From Planctomycetota bacterium (GTDB taxonomy: Bacteria; Planctomycetota; Planctomycetia; Pirellulales; Pirellulaceae): DNA of 6,211 nt. A model generated the notes under the pieces. That model saw only the letters and a program-made list of their open reading frames with translations, was not told the DNA's origin and did not search any database. Shown here one piece after another: positions 1 through 6,211 of this stretch. A program made the translations under genes and the position numbers. Location of the stretch: contig JAJDEH010000010.1 in NCBI GenBank assembly GCA_029259935.1, forward strand, positions 1 through 6,211, read 5' to 3'. The stretch's first letter is position 1. Every line of letters begins with the position of its first letter.

Positions 1-60
1 GCTCTGCCAGTGCAGGTAACGAGAACAAGGTCCAACTGCACTGGCAGAGCCAGTGGCACC
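1..60. repeat. Nested REP-like palindromic repeat at the left edge
   Basis: The 14-mer GCTCTGCCAGTGCA (1-14) is matched perfectly by its reverse complement at 37-50, with a 22-base gap. The right arm also belongs to a second, tighter palindrome, CACTGGC (39-45) and GCCAGTG (49-55) around AGA, which extends to 37-58 with one bulged G. The two stems are mutually exclusive. The layout suggests two copies of one palindromic unit in inverted orientation, the left copy cut by the window edge. Such arrangements resemble intergenic REP/BIME elements. There is no T-run after the stem, so an intrinsic terminator is unlikely. The family is not identified. Confidence 0.7.
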
Positions 61-284
61 CGAAATCTTAGCCGTCACAAAGCACTAGTGAGCGGCGACT
101 CGAACTGGCGGTCTCGGACCAGGTTGGCTTGTCATGCCGCCGATATCGCCGGCAGGCGGCTGGCGGCAAGCTATCCTTGTAATGGCGACGGCCCGTTGTG
201 CCGGTTGTAACGATTGGTTTCGACCTGGTCCGTTTACAGCAGGCGCGGGGCGACCAATGGCAGGGTGAGGAAGTGTGCGGGGCG
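61..284. other. Non-coding leader upstream of the GT87 gene
   Basis: No convincing gene is visible on either strand. It holds an 8-base palindrome, CACTAGTG (83-90), and GC-rich sequence before the membrane protein. A GTG at 198 is in frame with the downstream gene and could extend it by 29 residues, but that extension is hydrophilic and unlike the family N-terminus. I see no strong -35/-10 pair. Confidence 0.5.
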
Positions 285-1697
285 ATGATGTCTGCTGACA
301 CAAACGAAGCTTTGATCGAACCATCTCGAGCAGAAGAGACGGCTTCTGGCTCACCGGGGGTACCGGGAAGACCTGGACGTTGGCCGGCGCTGGTTGTGGC
401 GACGGGGATCGTGATGGCGACGTATTGGTTTTCGCCCAACTTTTCCAGCCAGCAACCGTTTGGCGAGAATCCGTTCGCGGGCGATTTCTTGCAGGAATGG
501 GTCGGGGGCTACATCGTTCGAGTGGGCGATTGGCAGCGGTTCTATGATGTTTCCTATGCCAAAGCGCTGGAGCACAATCGGGATTTAGTTGGCTTCTCGT
601 GGGATCGCGCCAGTTATCTGCCGATCGTCTACCCGCCGTTTTACTATCTGCTCATGTCACCGCTATCGCTATTGCCGTTCAAGACGGCGACGTGGGTGTG
701 GGTTGCCCTGATGGTGGGCTGTTTCGCCGCCACGGTTTTCCTAGCCGGCCGCTGGCTCGAAACGATAAAGCCTTCCGCAACGACGAACCCATCCGCGACG
801 GAGACGGCATCGTGGATGCAGCATATTGTGTGGGCGATTCCGGTGAGTGTGATGTTTGGCCCGCTGCTGGAGAATCTGACCACTTGCCAAAAAGGCACGG
901 TGTGCCTCTTGATTGTCACCGCTACCTTCTACTTGTTGCAACGACAGAGGCCGTTGTCGGCCGGACTGATTTTCGGCTTGCTGGCGTTTAAACCGCAACT
1001 GGTTCTGGTGATCGCCATCGCCATGTGCTGGAAGCGGCAATGGAGATTTGTTTGCGGGGGCGCGATAACCGGATTGACCTTGGTCGGCCTGTCGTTTGCG
1101 ATGGGAACCGATGTTTGCGGCCAATATGTTAAGTTTGCCACGGGCACGGCCGACTACATCTCGACCGGCGGATACGACCTGCACAAATCGCATTGTTGGT
1201 ATGGTTTCTTCACGCTGTTGACCGACGGCAGCGCGGCAGGTGTCGCGCGCACTCTGACTCTGCTGGCGAGTGGAGCGACCATCGGCATGACGGCGTGGCT
1301 GCTGCGCGGCGAGCTGCGGCCGGAGCGCCCTGAGTTTGCTCGGCAGTATTCCGGCCTCATCGTGGCCACGGTACTGTTAAGCCCGCACCTGTTCACCTAC
1401 GACTTGACGATTCTGCTGTTGCCGATGTTCTTGTTGACCAGCCTGATCGGCTGTGGACGGCTACCGGCGAAGCTGTCAGCTCAACTAGCCTGGCTGCTGT
1501 TGGGGCTCTATTGGGTCGCCGGCTGCTCGCCCCTGTTGGCCCGTCTTACCGGCCTTCAGTTGACACCGCTGCTTATGTTTGCCGTACTCTTTGTGTTGGC
1601 GAAAGCCCGCGTCACGAGACCGCTGGCGGGCGAATTGCGGCAAGCGCGACCGGGGGCAATTGAAGAGCGATCAGCTCAATCGGCAATGTCACCATAA
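285..1697 (+). CDS. DUF2029/GT87 family polytopic membrane glycosyltransferase
   Basis: This is a predicted integral membrane protein of 470 residues from ATG 285, with about ten hydrophobic segments; the first is near residues 33-49 after a short hydrophilic N-terminus. Family-like features appear in the usual order: an acidic residue in GDFLQEW (D67) at the start of the first large extracytoplasmic loop, YPPFYYLL (from Y116), the CQKG segment near 201-204 matching the usual GQ-type motif, KPQL (K236), and SPHLFTYD (H368, D373) before a late helix. GT87 proteins, such as mycobacterial PimE, move mannose or similar sugars from polyprenyl-phosphate donors to acceptors on the outer face of the membrane; D67 is the candidate equivalent of their catalytic Asp. 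Substrate and acceptor are not predictable. Starts at 285 or 288 are preferred because a short polar N-terminus then precedes the first helix; GTG 198 would give 499 residues. A GAGG at 267-270 lies rather far upstream. The gene stands alone and is convergent to the next one. Confidence 0.82.
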   Translation: MMSADTNEALIEPSRAEETASGSPGVPGRPGRWPALVVATGIVMATYWFSPNFSSQQPFGENPFAGDFLQEWVGGYIVRVGDWQRFYDVSYAKALEHNRDLVGFSWDRASYLPIVYPPFYYLLMSPLSLLPFKTATWVWVALMVGCFAATVFLAGRWLETIKPSATTNPSATETASWMQHIVWAIPVSVMFGPLLENLTTCQKGTVCLLIVTATFYLLQRQRPLSAGLIFGLLAFKPQLVLVIAIAMCWKRQWRFVCGGAITGLTLVGLSFAMGTDVCGQYVKFATGTADYISTGGYDLHKSHCWYGFFTLLTDGSAAGVARTLTLLASGATIGMTAWLLRGELRPERPEFARQYSGLIVATVLLSPHLFTYDLTILLLPMFLLTSLIGCGRLPAKLSAQLAWLLLGLYWVAGCSPLLARLTGLQLTPLLMFAVLFVLAKARVTRPLAGELRQARPGAIEERSAQSAMSP

Positions 1698-1752
1698 CCA
1701 GACCAGCCGTTCAATTCGGCAGAGTGATCCTAACCGGTGGCCTTTCGGCAAG

Positions 1753-1814
1753 AGTTATCGTTAATGCTGGCATTCCATGGTAGTTCTGGGTGACAGTATT
1801 ACGATAACTACTGT
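1753..1814. repeat. Interleaved inverted repeats in the convergent spacer
   Basis: AGTTATCGT at 1753-1761 is the exact reverse complement of ACGATAACT at 1801-1809 (9 bp arms, 39-base gap). A second pair, ACAGTA (1793-1798) and TACTGT (1809-1814), overlaps the right arm. They could form alternative RNA stems downstream of the GT87 gene or be a site for a dimeric protein. No U-run follows, so a terminator is not called. Confidence 0.45.
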
Positions 1815-1951
1815 GCGAGGCGGGAATAGGGAAGTTTCTCGCCAGCACAAGTGGATAATTTGGTGGGCTTGTGTCGTGGGGGCATAAGTCTACCCAAGGG
1901 TGTCATAGGCTCGGGACGGAGCGAACAGGTCTGACTGACTGACGAACAGCG

Positions 1952-2017
1952 AGGTCGTTGCTTCCCTCGTGGCCGCTGGGTGCCAGTTCGCATGTTGGTA
2001 ACAACGACCTGGTCGTT
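1952..2017. repeat. Three-arm inverted repeat, GGTCGTT family
   Basis: AGGTCGTTG (1952-1960) pairs perfectly with CAACGACCT (2002-2010). The right arm also forms a compact palindrome with the adjacent GGTCGTT (2011-2017), AACGACC-T-GGTCGTT. The middle arm can therefore pair with either neighbour. It lies 54 bases beyond the stop of the reverse-strand enolase-superfamily gene and may shape the 3' ends of the converging transcripts. Function is not shown by the sequence. Confidence 0.5.
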
Positions 2018-2070
2018 CCGTTCCGGCCGACCCCCTTTTTCTTATGCCTTGCGGGTGCCAAGCCGCCACC

Positions 2071-3177
2071 TTATGTCGCCACATCCACCAGCGGTTCACC
2101 GAGTACCTCGTATCGCGGTGAAATGCCTAGACCAGGTGCGAGCGACGCAGCCATGCGGCCGTTGTCGCGCTGCGGCGCGCCTTCCGCCGTGCTGACCGTG
2201 ACATAACTGTTGAAGTCGGTTGACGTGAACAGCAATTCGGTCGGTGTGCTGTGAGCCAGATGTGAGATTGCCGCCGTGGTGATGTCGCCGCCCCAACTGT
2301 CTTCGATCGTCATGGCGATTCCCAAAGAAGCGCACAAGTCGCGCGCTTGGCGGGCCTTGGTCAGTCCGCCGAATTTGCTGATCTTGATGTTCACCACGTC
2401 CATGGCCTTGTCGGCGTGGCCCTGCATGAGAACACCCATTCCGTCGATCGACTCGTCCATCACGAATGGATGGTCCGTGCGACGGCGAATCGACAAGCAC
2501 TCGTCATACGACAGGCAAGGCTGTTCGATGTAGACGTCGATGTCGCGGACGGCGCGAACCACGCGCGCGGCTTCGTGCATCAGCCAACCCGTGTTGGCGT
2601 CGGCGATGAGTTTGTCGCCCGGTTCCAGCACCTTGGCGACTTCACGAATGCGCGCGATGTCCGTGTCCGGATCGCCGCCGACTTTCAGTTGGAACCGCCG
2701 ATAACCTTCCGACCGGTAGCCCGCCACGTTGCCCGCCATTTCATCCGGCGATTGCTGTGATATCGCTCGATAAAGCACAAAATCGTCGCCGTATCGGCCA
2801 CCCAACAAGAGGCAAACCGGTTGGCCGCTGGCTTGTCCCAAGATGTCCCAGCATGCGATGTCGATCGCCGATTTGACATAGGGATGCCCCTTCAATGCCG
2901 CGTCCATGTGGCGGTTCAGCTTGCCCAATTGACGCGGGTCGTGGCCGATCAAGTGCGGGGCCAATTCGCCGACGCCGGCCCGCGCGCCGGCACCGTAAGC
3001 CGGCAGATAAAACGGACCCAGCGGGCACACTTCGCCGTGGCCGATGATGCCGCTATCCGTTTCGACGCGGACAATCGTGCTGTCAAACACCGTGACGGAC
3101 TTGCCGCCCGACCATTTATAGCTGCCTTCGCGTAAAGGTAGCTCCACCTTGTAAGCGGCGATCCGTGTGATTTTCAT
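2071..3177 (-). CDS. Enolase-superfamily enzyme, MLE-like subgroup (hydroxyproline dehydratase/epimerase-like)
   Basis: This 368-residue protein has the full mandelate racemase/muconate lactonizing enzyme architecture: an N-terminal capping domain (about 1-125) and a TIM barrel. The likely catalytic lysine is K165 in FQLKVGGDP; the three Mg2+ ligands are D193 (IADANTGW), E218 (IEQP) and D241 (VMDES); the opposite lysine is K265 (NIKISKFGG); a late barrel motif EDSWGGD lies at 292-298. Two facing lysines are typical of MLE-subgroup racemases, epimerases, cycloisomerases and dehydratases that abstract a proton alpha to a carboxylate. From memory, the segments [24 protein letters not shown] and LKVGGDP most resemble cis-3-hydroxy-L-proline dehydratases and hydroxyproline-betaine 2-epimerases; this is a tentative substrate class. 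The usual KxK motif reads QLK here. ATG 3177 (MKITRI) is chosen over an in-frame start at 3249, because the latter overlaps the upstream gene and adds 24 non-homologous-looking residues. It starts 46 bases after the upstream hydrolase gene, probably in one operon. Superfamily is secure, substrate is not. Confidence 0.9.
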   Translation of the reverse strand: MKITRIAAYKVELPLREGSYKWSGGKSVTVFDSTIVRVETDSGIIGHGEVCPLGPFYLPAYGAGARAGVGELAPHLIGHDPRQLGKLNRHMDAALKGHPYVKSAIDIACWDILGQASGQPVCLLLGGRYGDDFVLYRAISQQSPDEMAGNVAGYRSEGYRRFQLKVGGDPDTDIARIREVAKVLEPGDKLIADANTGWLMHEAARVVRAVRDIDVYIEQPCLSYDECLSIRRRTDHPFVMDESIDGMGVLMQGHADKAMDVVNIKISKFGGLTKARQARDLCASLGIAMTIEDSWGGDITTAAISHLAHSTPTELLFTSTDFNSYVTVSTAEGAPQRDNGRMAASLAPGLGISPRYEVLGEPLVDVAT

Positions 3178-3223
3178 AAGTCGTTCAAAGGTTCCTGGGC
3201 GCGTGGCGAGCGGGCTGGACGCC

Positions 3224-4267
3224 TCACTTGGTCTTGTAGGTCTTTTCATGTCCGTGCGCTGGAATGCTCACGGTGTACGAACCGCCGTCGGGCGCGACGG
3301 ACAGTTTGATAAAGTGCCCTTGGCACTCTTTTTCATGGTTGGCGATAAACTCATCCGGCACGTTGTTCTTTTCACCGTCGGGCCGGAGGTTCTTGTGAAC
3401 CTGATAGATCGCGGCGAGCGACTTGGTGGCGGCCAGGTCGGCAAACACATCGGGAGTGCAGCCTTTGGTGACGCCATTGTTCATGATGGCCACGCGCGGC
3501 TTGAGCGTCTGTAACACAACGGGATTGTTACTGCTGTCCAAGCCGTGATGGGTCACCTGATAGACATCCACTTCGCCGACGAGATTAAATGGATGAACCA
3601 ACTTGAGTTCTTGATTCCAGGTTAGGTCGCCGCCGTCATAGAACTGAAAGGCTCCAAAACCGAGCAACATCACGAGGCTGTTCGCGTTGTCGCTGCCGTC
3701 GCGGTCTTTTGCTCGGTGGTGCTTCAGGACTTCACGATTTTCGATCGCTTCGACTTCTTCCGGCTTGATGAAAAGTTTGCGCGCCGCAAGGCACAGAAAG
3801 TGCGGATGGAATTCGGCGCCGTCACGCTGTTTGAGAGCGAGTCGATCACCGGGATTGATGACGTGCCGTTTCTTGCACTTGAATTCAAAATAGGCCTTGC
3901 CGGGATTGTCGGGCATCCCGTCGAAGATGCCGTTGTCGTAAACGTTGACGATCGGAAGCATGGTGGCAAGCGTGTTGGCCCCGCCATAATGGTCGCGGTG
4001 ATAATGGGTGACCAGCAAGTGATCGATCCGCCGCAACCCGGCCTCCTTGGTAACGGCCTGCACGATTCGATCCGCGTCGCGGCGGCCGGGATTGCCGGTG
4101 TCGATCAAAACGGATTCGCCTGCGGGAGTCACAATCAGCGTAGCGGCACCCCCTTCCACATCGACCCAATAGATATCTAAACGGCCATCGCTCTTACCGG
4201 CTTCGGCGTTGTGAAGAAACAGGCCGCTAATGGCAAGAAAAGTGAGCAGACAACGAGTGATAGCCAT
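3224..4267 (-). CDS. Exported ComEC-type metallo-beta-lactamase-fold hydrolase
   Basis: This 347-residue protein begins with a probable signal peptide (hydrophobic core about 6-18, cleavage after AEA at 21-23), so it is likely periplasmic or secreted. The metallo-beta-lactamase fold follows: the first strand region [17 protein letters not shown] (from L30), LIDTGN (54-59), and the metal motif HYHRDH (H88, H90, D92, H93). The later ligands are D214 in YDGGD and H240 in VTHHG. NSLVMLL before GGD and THHG after it are typical of the ComEC/Rec2 lactamase domain, but there is no competence membrane domain, so this is a stand-alone soluble member. A charged insertion at about 155-192 ([11 protein letters not shown] to KDRDGSD) sits between the core motifs, and the C-terminus has a beta-rich extension. 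Family members hydrolyse diverse phosphodiesters, esters or nucleic acids; the substrate here is unknown. ATG 4267 is supported by a good AAAGGA ribosome site five bases upstream. It is the first gene of a likely two-gene operon with the enolase-superfamily gene. Confidence 0.88.
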   Translation of the reverse strand: MAITRCLLTFLAISGLFLHNAEAGKSDGRLDIYWVDVEGGAATLIVTPAGESVLIDTGNPGRRDADRIVQAVTKEAGLRRIDHLLVTHYHRDHYGGANTLATMLPIVNVYDNGIFDGMPDNPGKAYFEFKCKKRHVINPGDRLALKQRDGAEFHPHFLCLAARKLFIKPEEVEAIENREVLKHHRAKDRDGSDNANSLVMLLGFGAFQFYDGGDLTWNQELKLVHPFNLVGEVDVYQVTHHGLDSSNNPVVLQTLKPRVAIMNNGVTKGCTPDVFADLAATKSLAAIYQVHKNLRPDGEKNNVPDEFIANHEKECQGHFIKLSVAPDGGSYTVSIPAHGHEKTYKTK

Positions 4268-4272
4268 GGGGT

Positions 4273-4278
4273 TCCTTT
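4273..4278 (-). promoter_or_regulatory. Ribosome binding site of the metallo-beta-lactamase-fold gene
   Basis: Reverse-strand AAAGGA lies five bases before ATG 4267. It is the best Shine-Dalgarno match in the window and fixes the start that supplies the signal peptide. The other genes here have weak or distant matches, such as AGGA 15 bases before the ATG of the enolase-superfamily gene. Confidence 0.7.
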
Positions 4279-4444
4279 AGAAAAACCGGTGCGAGGTTAG
4301 CGAGCATGCGCCCTTCATGATCTAAGGATAGTCCAACGGTTTGCAACGGGATAGGATTGCTAGGCGGCGATGCCGTCGCGACCGTAGTGCGACAGCCAGC
4401 ATGGCAATCCCTTAACCGAGCCGCAACCCCGTAGCTGGAAGGGC

Positions 4445-4487
4445 AGCCGCGAACGCGGCGCAAGCATGTAGCCGCATTCGCGGCTAC
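4445..4487. repeat. Pair of mutually inverted GC-rich palindromes (REP/BIME-like)
   Basis: Unit one, AGCCGCGAACGCGGC (4445-4459), folds as GCCGC-GAAC-GCGGC. Unit two, GTAGCCGC-ATTC-GCGGCTAC (4468-4487), is a perfect 8-bp stem with a tetraloop. The reverse complement of unit two at 4470-4484 is AGCCGCGAATGCGGC, identical to unit one at 14 of 15 positions. They are therefore two copies of one palindrome in opposite orientation, ten bases apart, as in BIME-type repeats. TTGTGCGATTTTC follows unit two on the + strand, but no forward gene ends nearby, so a terminator role is doubtful. Confidence 0.65.
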
Positions 4488-4806
4488 TTGTGCGATTTTC
4501 CGACGAGCGACCTGCCCGCGAAAAAAGACGTGAAGGATCGCAACCGCAGTTGATTACTTAGCAGTACCATAGTCTCGACGGTGTGGACGCAAGGGCCGAC
4601 CAGCGCGATCACGATCCCGTTGATATCCCTGGAATCCTGAGACAGAATTCTATGTCGGCGAGACGAAAGCGAAAACCATCATTTCGATGTGTGGCTGGGC
4701 GAATAGCCTCGCTATCACGGTGCAGCAGTTCCCGGTGAGGCAGGAATTGGCTGGATAATGGGGAGAGTCGGCGATTGCTTTCGTAAAGTTGTGCGGTGTA
4801 CAGGCG

Positions 4807-4835
4807 TTCGCTTGTGAGTGGCTTTGGGGTATTAT
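4807..4835 (+). promoter_or_regulatory. Possible promoter of the transposase
   Basis: TTCGCT (4807-4812) and TATTAT (4830-4835) are separated by 17 bases. The -10 box matches the sigma-70 consensus at five of six positions, the -35 box at only three. It lies 37 bases upstream of the chosen transposase ATG. This is a weak, sequence-only call. Confidence 0.3.
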
Positions 4836-4872
4836 TCGGAGACTGTTGCAAGGATGTTTTGACCCTCTGTTG

Positions 4873-6211
4873 ATGGCGAAAGGAATCGCCGTGTTTGTTT
4901 TACCTCCGCCTGCTGCTAGGAAGGTCCGCAAGGGTTTGTCCGCCGATGCGCTGTACGATTTGGTCGGAAATGCCTTCGCGCAACTCCCGGACCACCGGCA
5001 TGAGAAAGCGACGATCCGGCTGGCGGATGCGGCGTTGTCCGCCTTCGCCCTGTTCTCGCTGAAGGACCCTTCGTTGCTCGCGTTCGATAGTCGCCGCAAC
5101 GACCAGAACATGAAGACGCTCTTCGGCATTGGCCAGATCCCCAGTGACACGCGGATGCGCGAGATTCTCGACCCGCTAGCGCCCGATCTGCTGCGGCCTG
5201 CGTTCAACGCCGTGTTTCGCCAATTGCAACGCGGCAAGGCCCTCGAACCGTACGTCTTTCACGACGGCTGTTACTTGCTAGCACTGGATGGCACGGGGTA
5301 TTTCTCGTCGAACAAGGTGCATTGCGACGCGTGCCTGCGGAAGAAGAACCAACGGACCGGCGAGGTGACTTACCAGCATCAGATGCTGGGGGCGGCGATC
5401 GTGCATCCGGATTACAAGGAAGTGATTCCACTGGCTCCCGAAGCGATTCAAAAGCAGGACGGCAGCAGCAAGAACGACTGCGAGCGTAATGCGGCCAAGC
5501 GGCTGCTGCGGAAAATCCGCCAGGAACATCCGCGGCTGAAGCTGCTGGTGGTCGAGGACGGCTTAGCCAGCAACGCTCCGCACATCCGCGATTTGATGGA
5601 GTTGCGGATGCACTTCCTGCTGGGCGTCAAGCCGGGCGATCACGAGTTTCTTTTCGAGCAAGTGGCCGAGGCCTTCGAACAAGACCGCGTGACGACGGTC
5701 TCCTGGAAAGAGGGCGACGTGACCCGCGAAGTGGCTTTCACCCACAAGCTTTCGCTGAACGAATCCAACCAGGATCTGCTGGTCAACTTTTTGCACTACG
5801 CCGAGTACGGCGGCGACGGACACCGCCGCAAGTATTTTACCTGGGTCACGGACTTGAAGATCACGCGCGGCAATGCTCGCCACTTGGTGCGCGGCGGCCG
5901 GGCCCGCTGGAAGATCGAGAACGAAACCTTCAACACGCTGAAGAATCAAGGCTACCAGTTCGAGCACAACTTCGGGCACGGCCAGCAGAATCTGTCGGTG
6001 GTGTTCGCGATGCTGATGATGCTGGCTTTCTTGGTGGACCAAACCCAGCAACTTTGTTGCCCCTTGTTTCGCGCGGTTTGGAAAAAGCTGAAGACCAAGC
6101 GCGCGTTGTGGGACAACCTGCGATCCCACTTTCGCCATTTCAAGTTCACCTCGATGCAGCATCTCTACGAAGTCATACTGCACGACTTGGCCAAGGAACT
6201 TCCCGCACCGC
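4873..6211 (+). CDS. DDE transposase (IS4-like/ISNCY-type), truncated by the window edge
   Basis: An uninterrupted frame of 446 codons runs off the window without a stop, so the C-terminus is missing. Residues about 15-130 form a helical N-terminal region. The RNase H-like catalytic core follows: D139 in LALDGTGYFSS, D229 in VVEDGLASNAPHI, and the acidic residue of RWKIENETFNTLK (E349, or E351), giving a DDE triad. Next to the first Asp is a CxxC pair (HCDAC, C151/C154), and YQHQMLGAAIVHPD and KNDCERNAAKR follow, all of which I associate with this transposase group. RWKIENETF followed by NQGYQFEHNFGHGQQN is the characteristic third-Asp/Glu region. ATG 4873 is the only in-frame ATG between the stop at 4756 and the core domain; no good ribosome site precedes it. 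No frameshift or stop is seen, so the element may be intact and active. Terminal inverted repeats and target duplication cannot be checked because the right end is absent. The exact IS family is uncertain. Confidence 0.92.
   Translation, partial: MAKGIAVFVLPPPAARKVRKGLSADALYDLVGNAFAQLPDHRHEKATIRLADAALSAFALFSLKDPSLLAFDSRRNDQNMKTLFGIGQIPSDTRMREILDPLAPDLLRPAFNAVFRQLQRGKALEPYVFHDGCYLLALDGTGYFSSNKVHCDACLRKKNQRTGEVTYQHQMLGAAIVHPDYKEVIPLAPEAIQKQDGSSKNDCERNAAKRLLRKIRQEHPRLKLLVVEDGLASNAPHIRDLMELRMHFLLGVKPGDHEFLFEQVAEAFEQDRVTTVSWKEGDVTREVAFTHKLSLNESNQDLLVNFLHYAEYGGDGHRRKYFTWVTDLKITRGNARHLVRGGRARWKIENETFNTLKNQGYQFEHNFGHGQQNLSVVFAMLMMLAFLVDQTQQLCCPLFRAVWKKLKTKRALWDNLRSHFRHFKFTSMQHLYEVILHDLAKELPAP

Larger units (their letters stand above)
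1698..2070. other. Convergent intergenic spacer, no gene seen
   Basis: This 373-base spacer lies between the stop codons of the forward GT87 gene and the reverse enolase-superfamily gene. Short open frames cross it on both strands but have arginine/serine-rich, family-less translations and no ribosome site. It contains several inverted repeats (listed separately), three tandem CTGA units at 1931-1942, and a direct repeat CGAACAG at 1922-1928 and 1943-1949 flanking them. A C5T5 run at 2031-2040 follows the 2003-2017 palindrome by 13 bases, too far for a canonical intrinsic terminator. Any termination signal for the two converging transcripts would have to lie here. Confidence 0.6.
4279..4872. 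other. Divergent intergenic region between the hydrolase gene and the transposase
   Basis: About 600 bases lie between the reverse-strand operon and the forward transposase. Short open frames occur but are not gene-like. It must contain the promoter of the reverse operon (probably within 4280-4360, no clear consensus found) and the left terminus of the insertion sequence (probably to the right of the 4445-4487 hairpins). A weak 5-bp hairpin, GTCGC (4375-4379) with GCGAC (4389-4393), and the paired palindromes at 4445-4487 are the notable structures. The exact left end of the element cannot be placed because its right end lies outside the window. Confidence 0.55.

Noticed and set aside
85..135. 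Reverse-strand GTTCGAGTC resembling a tRNA T-loop
   Set aside because: The flanking bases do not form the T-stem (only one of the first three pairs matches) and no anticodon or acceptor arms can be drawn.
198..284. GTG start giving a 29-residue longer GT87 protein
   Set aside because: The extra residues are polar and unlike the family N-terminus; ATG 285/288 places a short tail before the first membrane helix.
741..1193. 150-codon reverse-strand open frame
   Set aside because: It is antisense to the GT87 gene, has a low-complexity, basic translation with no recognisable family, and no ribosome site.
3178..3249. Upstream in-frame ATG for the enolase-superfamily gene
   Set aside because: It would overlap the end of the hydrolase gene and add 24 residues unlike the family; MKITRI at 3177 is the typical N-terminus.
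3716..4180. 154-codon forward open frame
   Set aside because: It is a shadow opposite the metallo-beta-lactamase-fold gene, whose motifs are unambiguous.
4468..4499. Hairpin followed by TTGTGCGATTTTC as a forward intrinsic terminator
   Set aside because: No forward gene ends upstream, the T-tract is short and displaced, and the hairpin is better explained as one of a palindrome pair.
4650..5237. 195-codon reverse-strand open frame
   Set aside because: It overlaps the transposase N-terminus on the opposite strand and its translation matches no family I recognise.
5563..6183. 206-codon reverse-strand open frame
   Set aside because: It lies wholly antisense to the catalytic core of the transposase; its length follows from the GC-rich codon pattern of the real gene.
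1..6211. CRISPR array, toxin-antitoxin or defence system
   Set aside because: No regularly spaced direct repeats and no matching protein families are visible on either strand.

Overview
The window looks like a stretch of bacterial chromosome, most likely from a planctomycete (Pirellulales-like). The reasons are moderate to high GC, mostly weak Shine-Dalgarno sequences, long spacers between genes, and a gene mix (GT87-type membrane glycosyltransferase, secreted ComEC-type metallo-beta-lactamase-fold protein, enolase-superfamily enzyme, DDE transposase) that is common there. This assignment is inference; no rRNA or other phylogenetic marker is present.

Layout. Positions 1-284 are non-coding and start with a nested palindromic repeat (1-60). 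A polytopic membrane protein of the DUF2029/GT87 glycosyltransferase family runs forward from 285 to 1697. A 373-base convergent spacer (1698-2070) follows, holding several inverted repeats but no credible gene. Two reverse-strand genes come next, 46 bases apart and probably co-transcribed: an exported metallo-beta-lactamase-fold hydrolase (4267 down to 3224), which is upstream, and an enolase-superfamily enzyme of the muconate-lactonizing-like subgroup (3177 down to 2071). A spacer of about 600 bases (4268-4872) separates them from the last gene and contains a pair of mutually inverted GC-rich hairpins (4445-4487). The window ends inside a forward-strand DDE transposase (4873 to the edge), so only the left part of an insertion sequence is visible.

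How the genes relate. The hydrolase and enolase-superfamily genes may form a small catabolic or modification unit, one product acting outside the cytoplasm and the other inside, but the sequence does not fix a shared substrate. The GT87 protein is convergent to them and probably independent, acting on lipid-linked sugars at the membrane. The transposase is mobile cargo. I found no CRISPR array, tRNA, rRNA, toxin-antitoxin pair or recognisable defence system. The most unusual non-genic signals are the two sets of REP-like palindromes.
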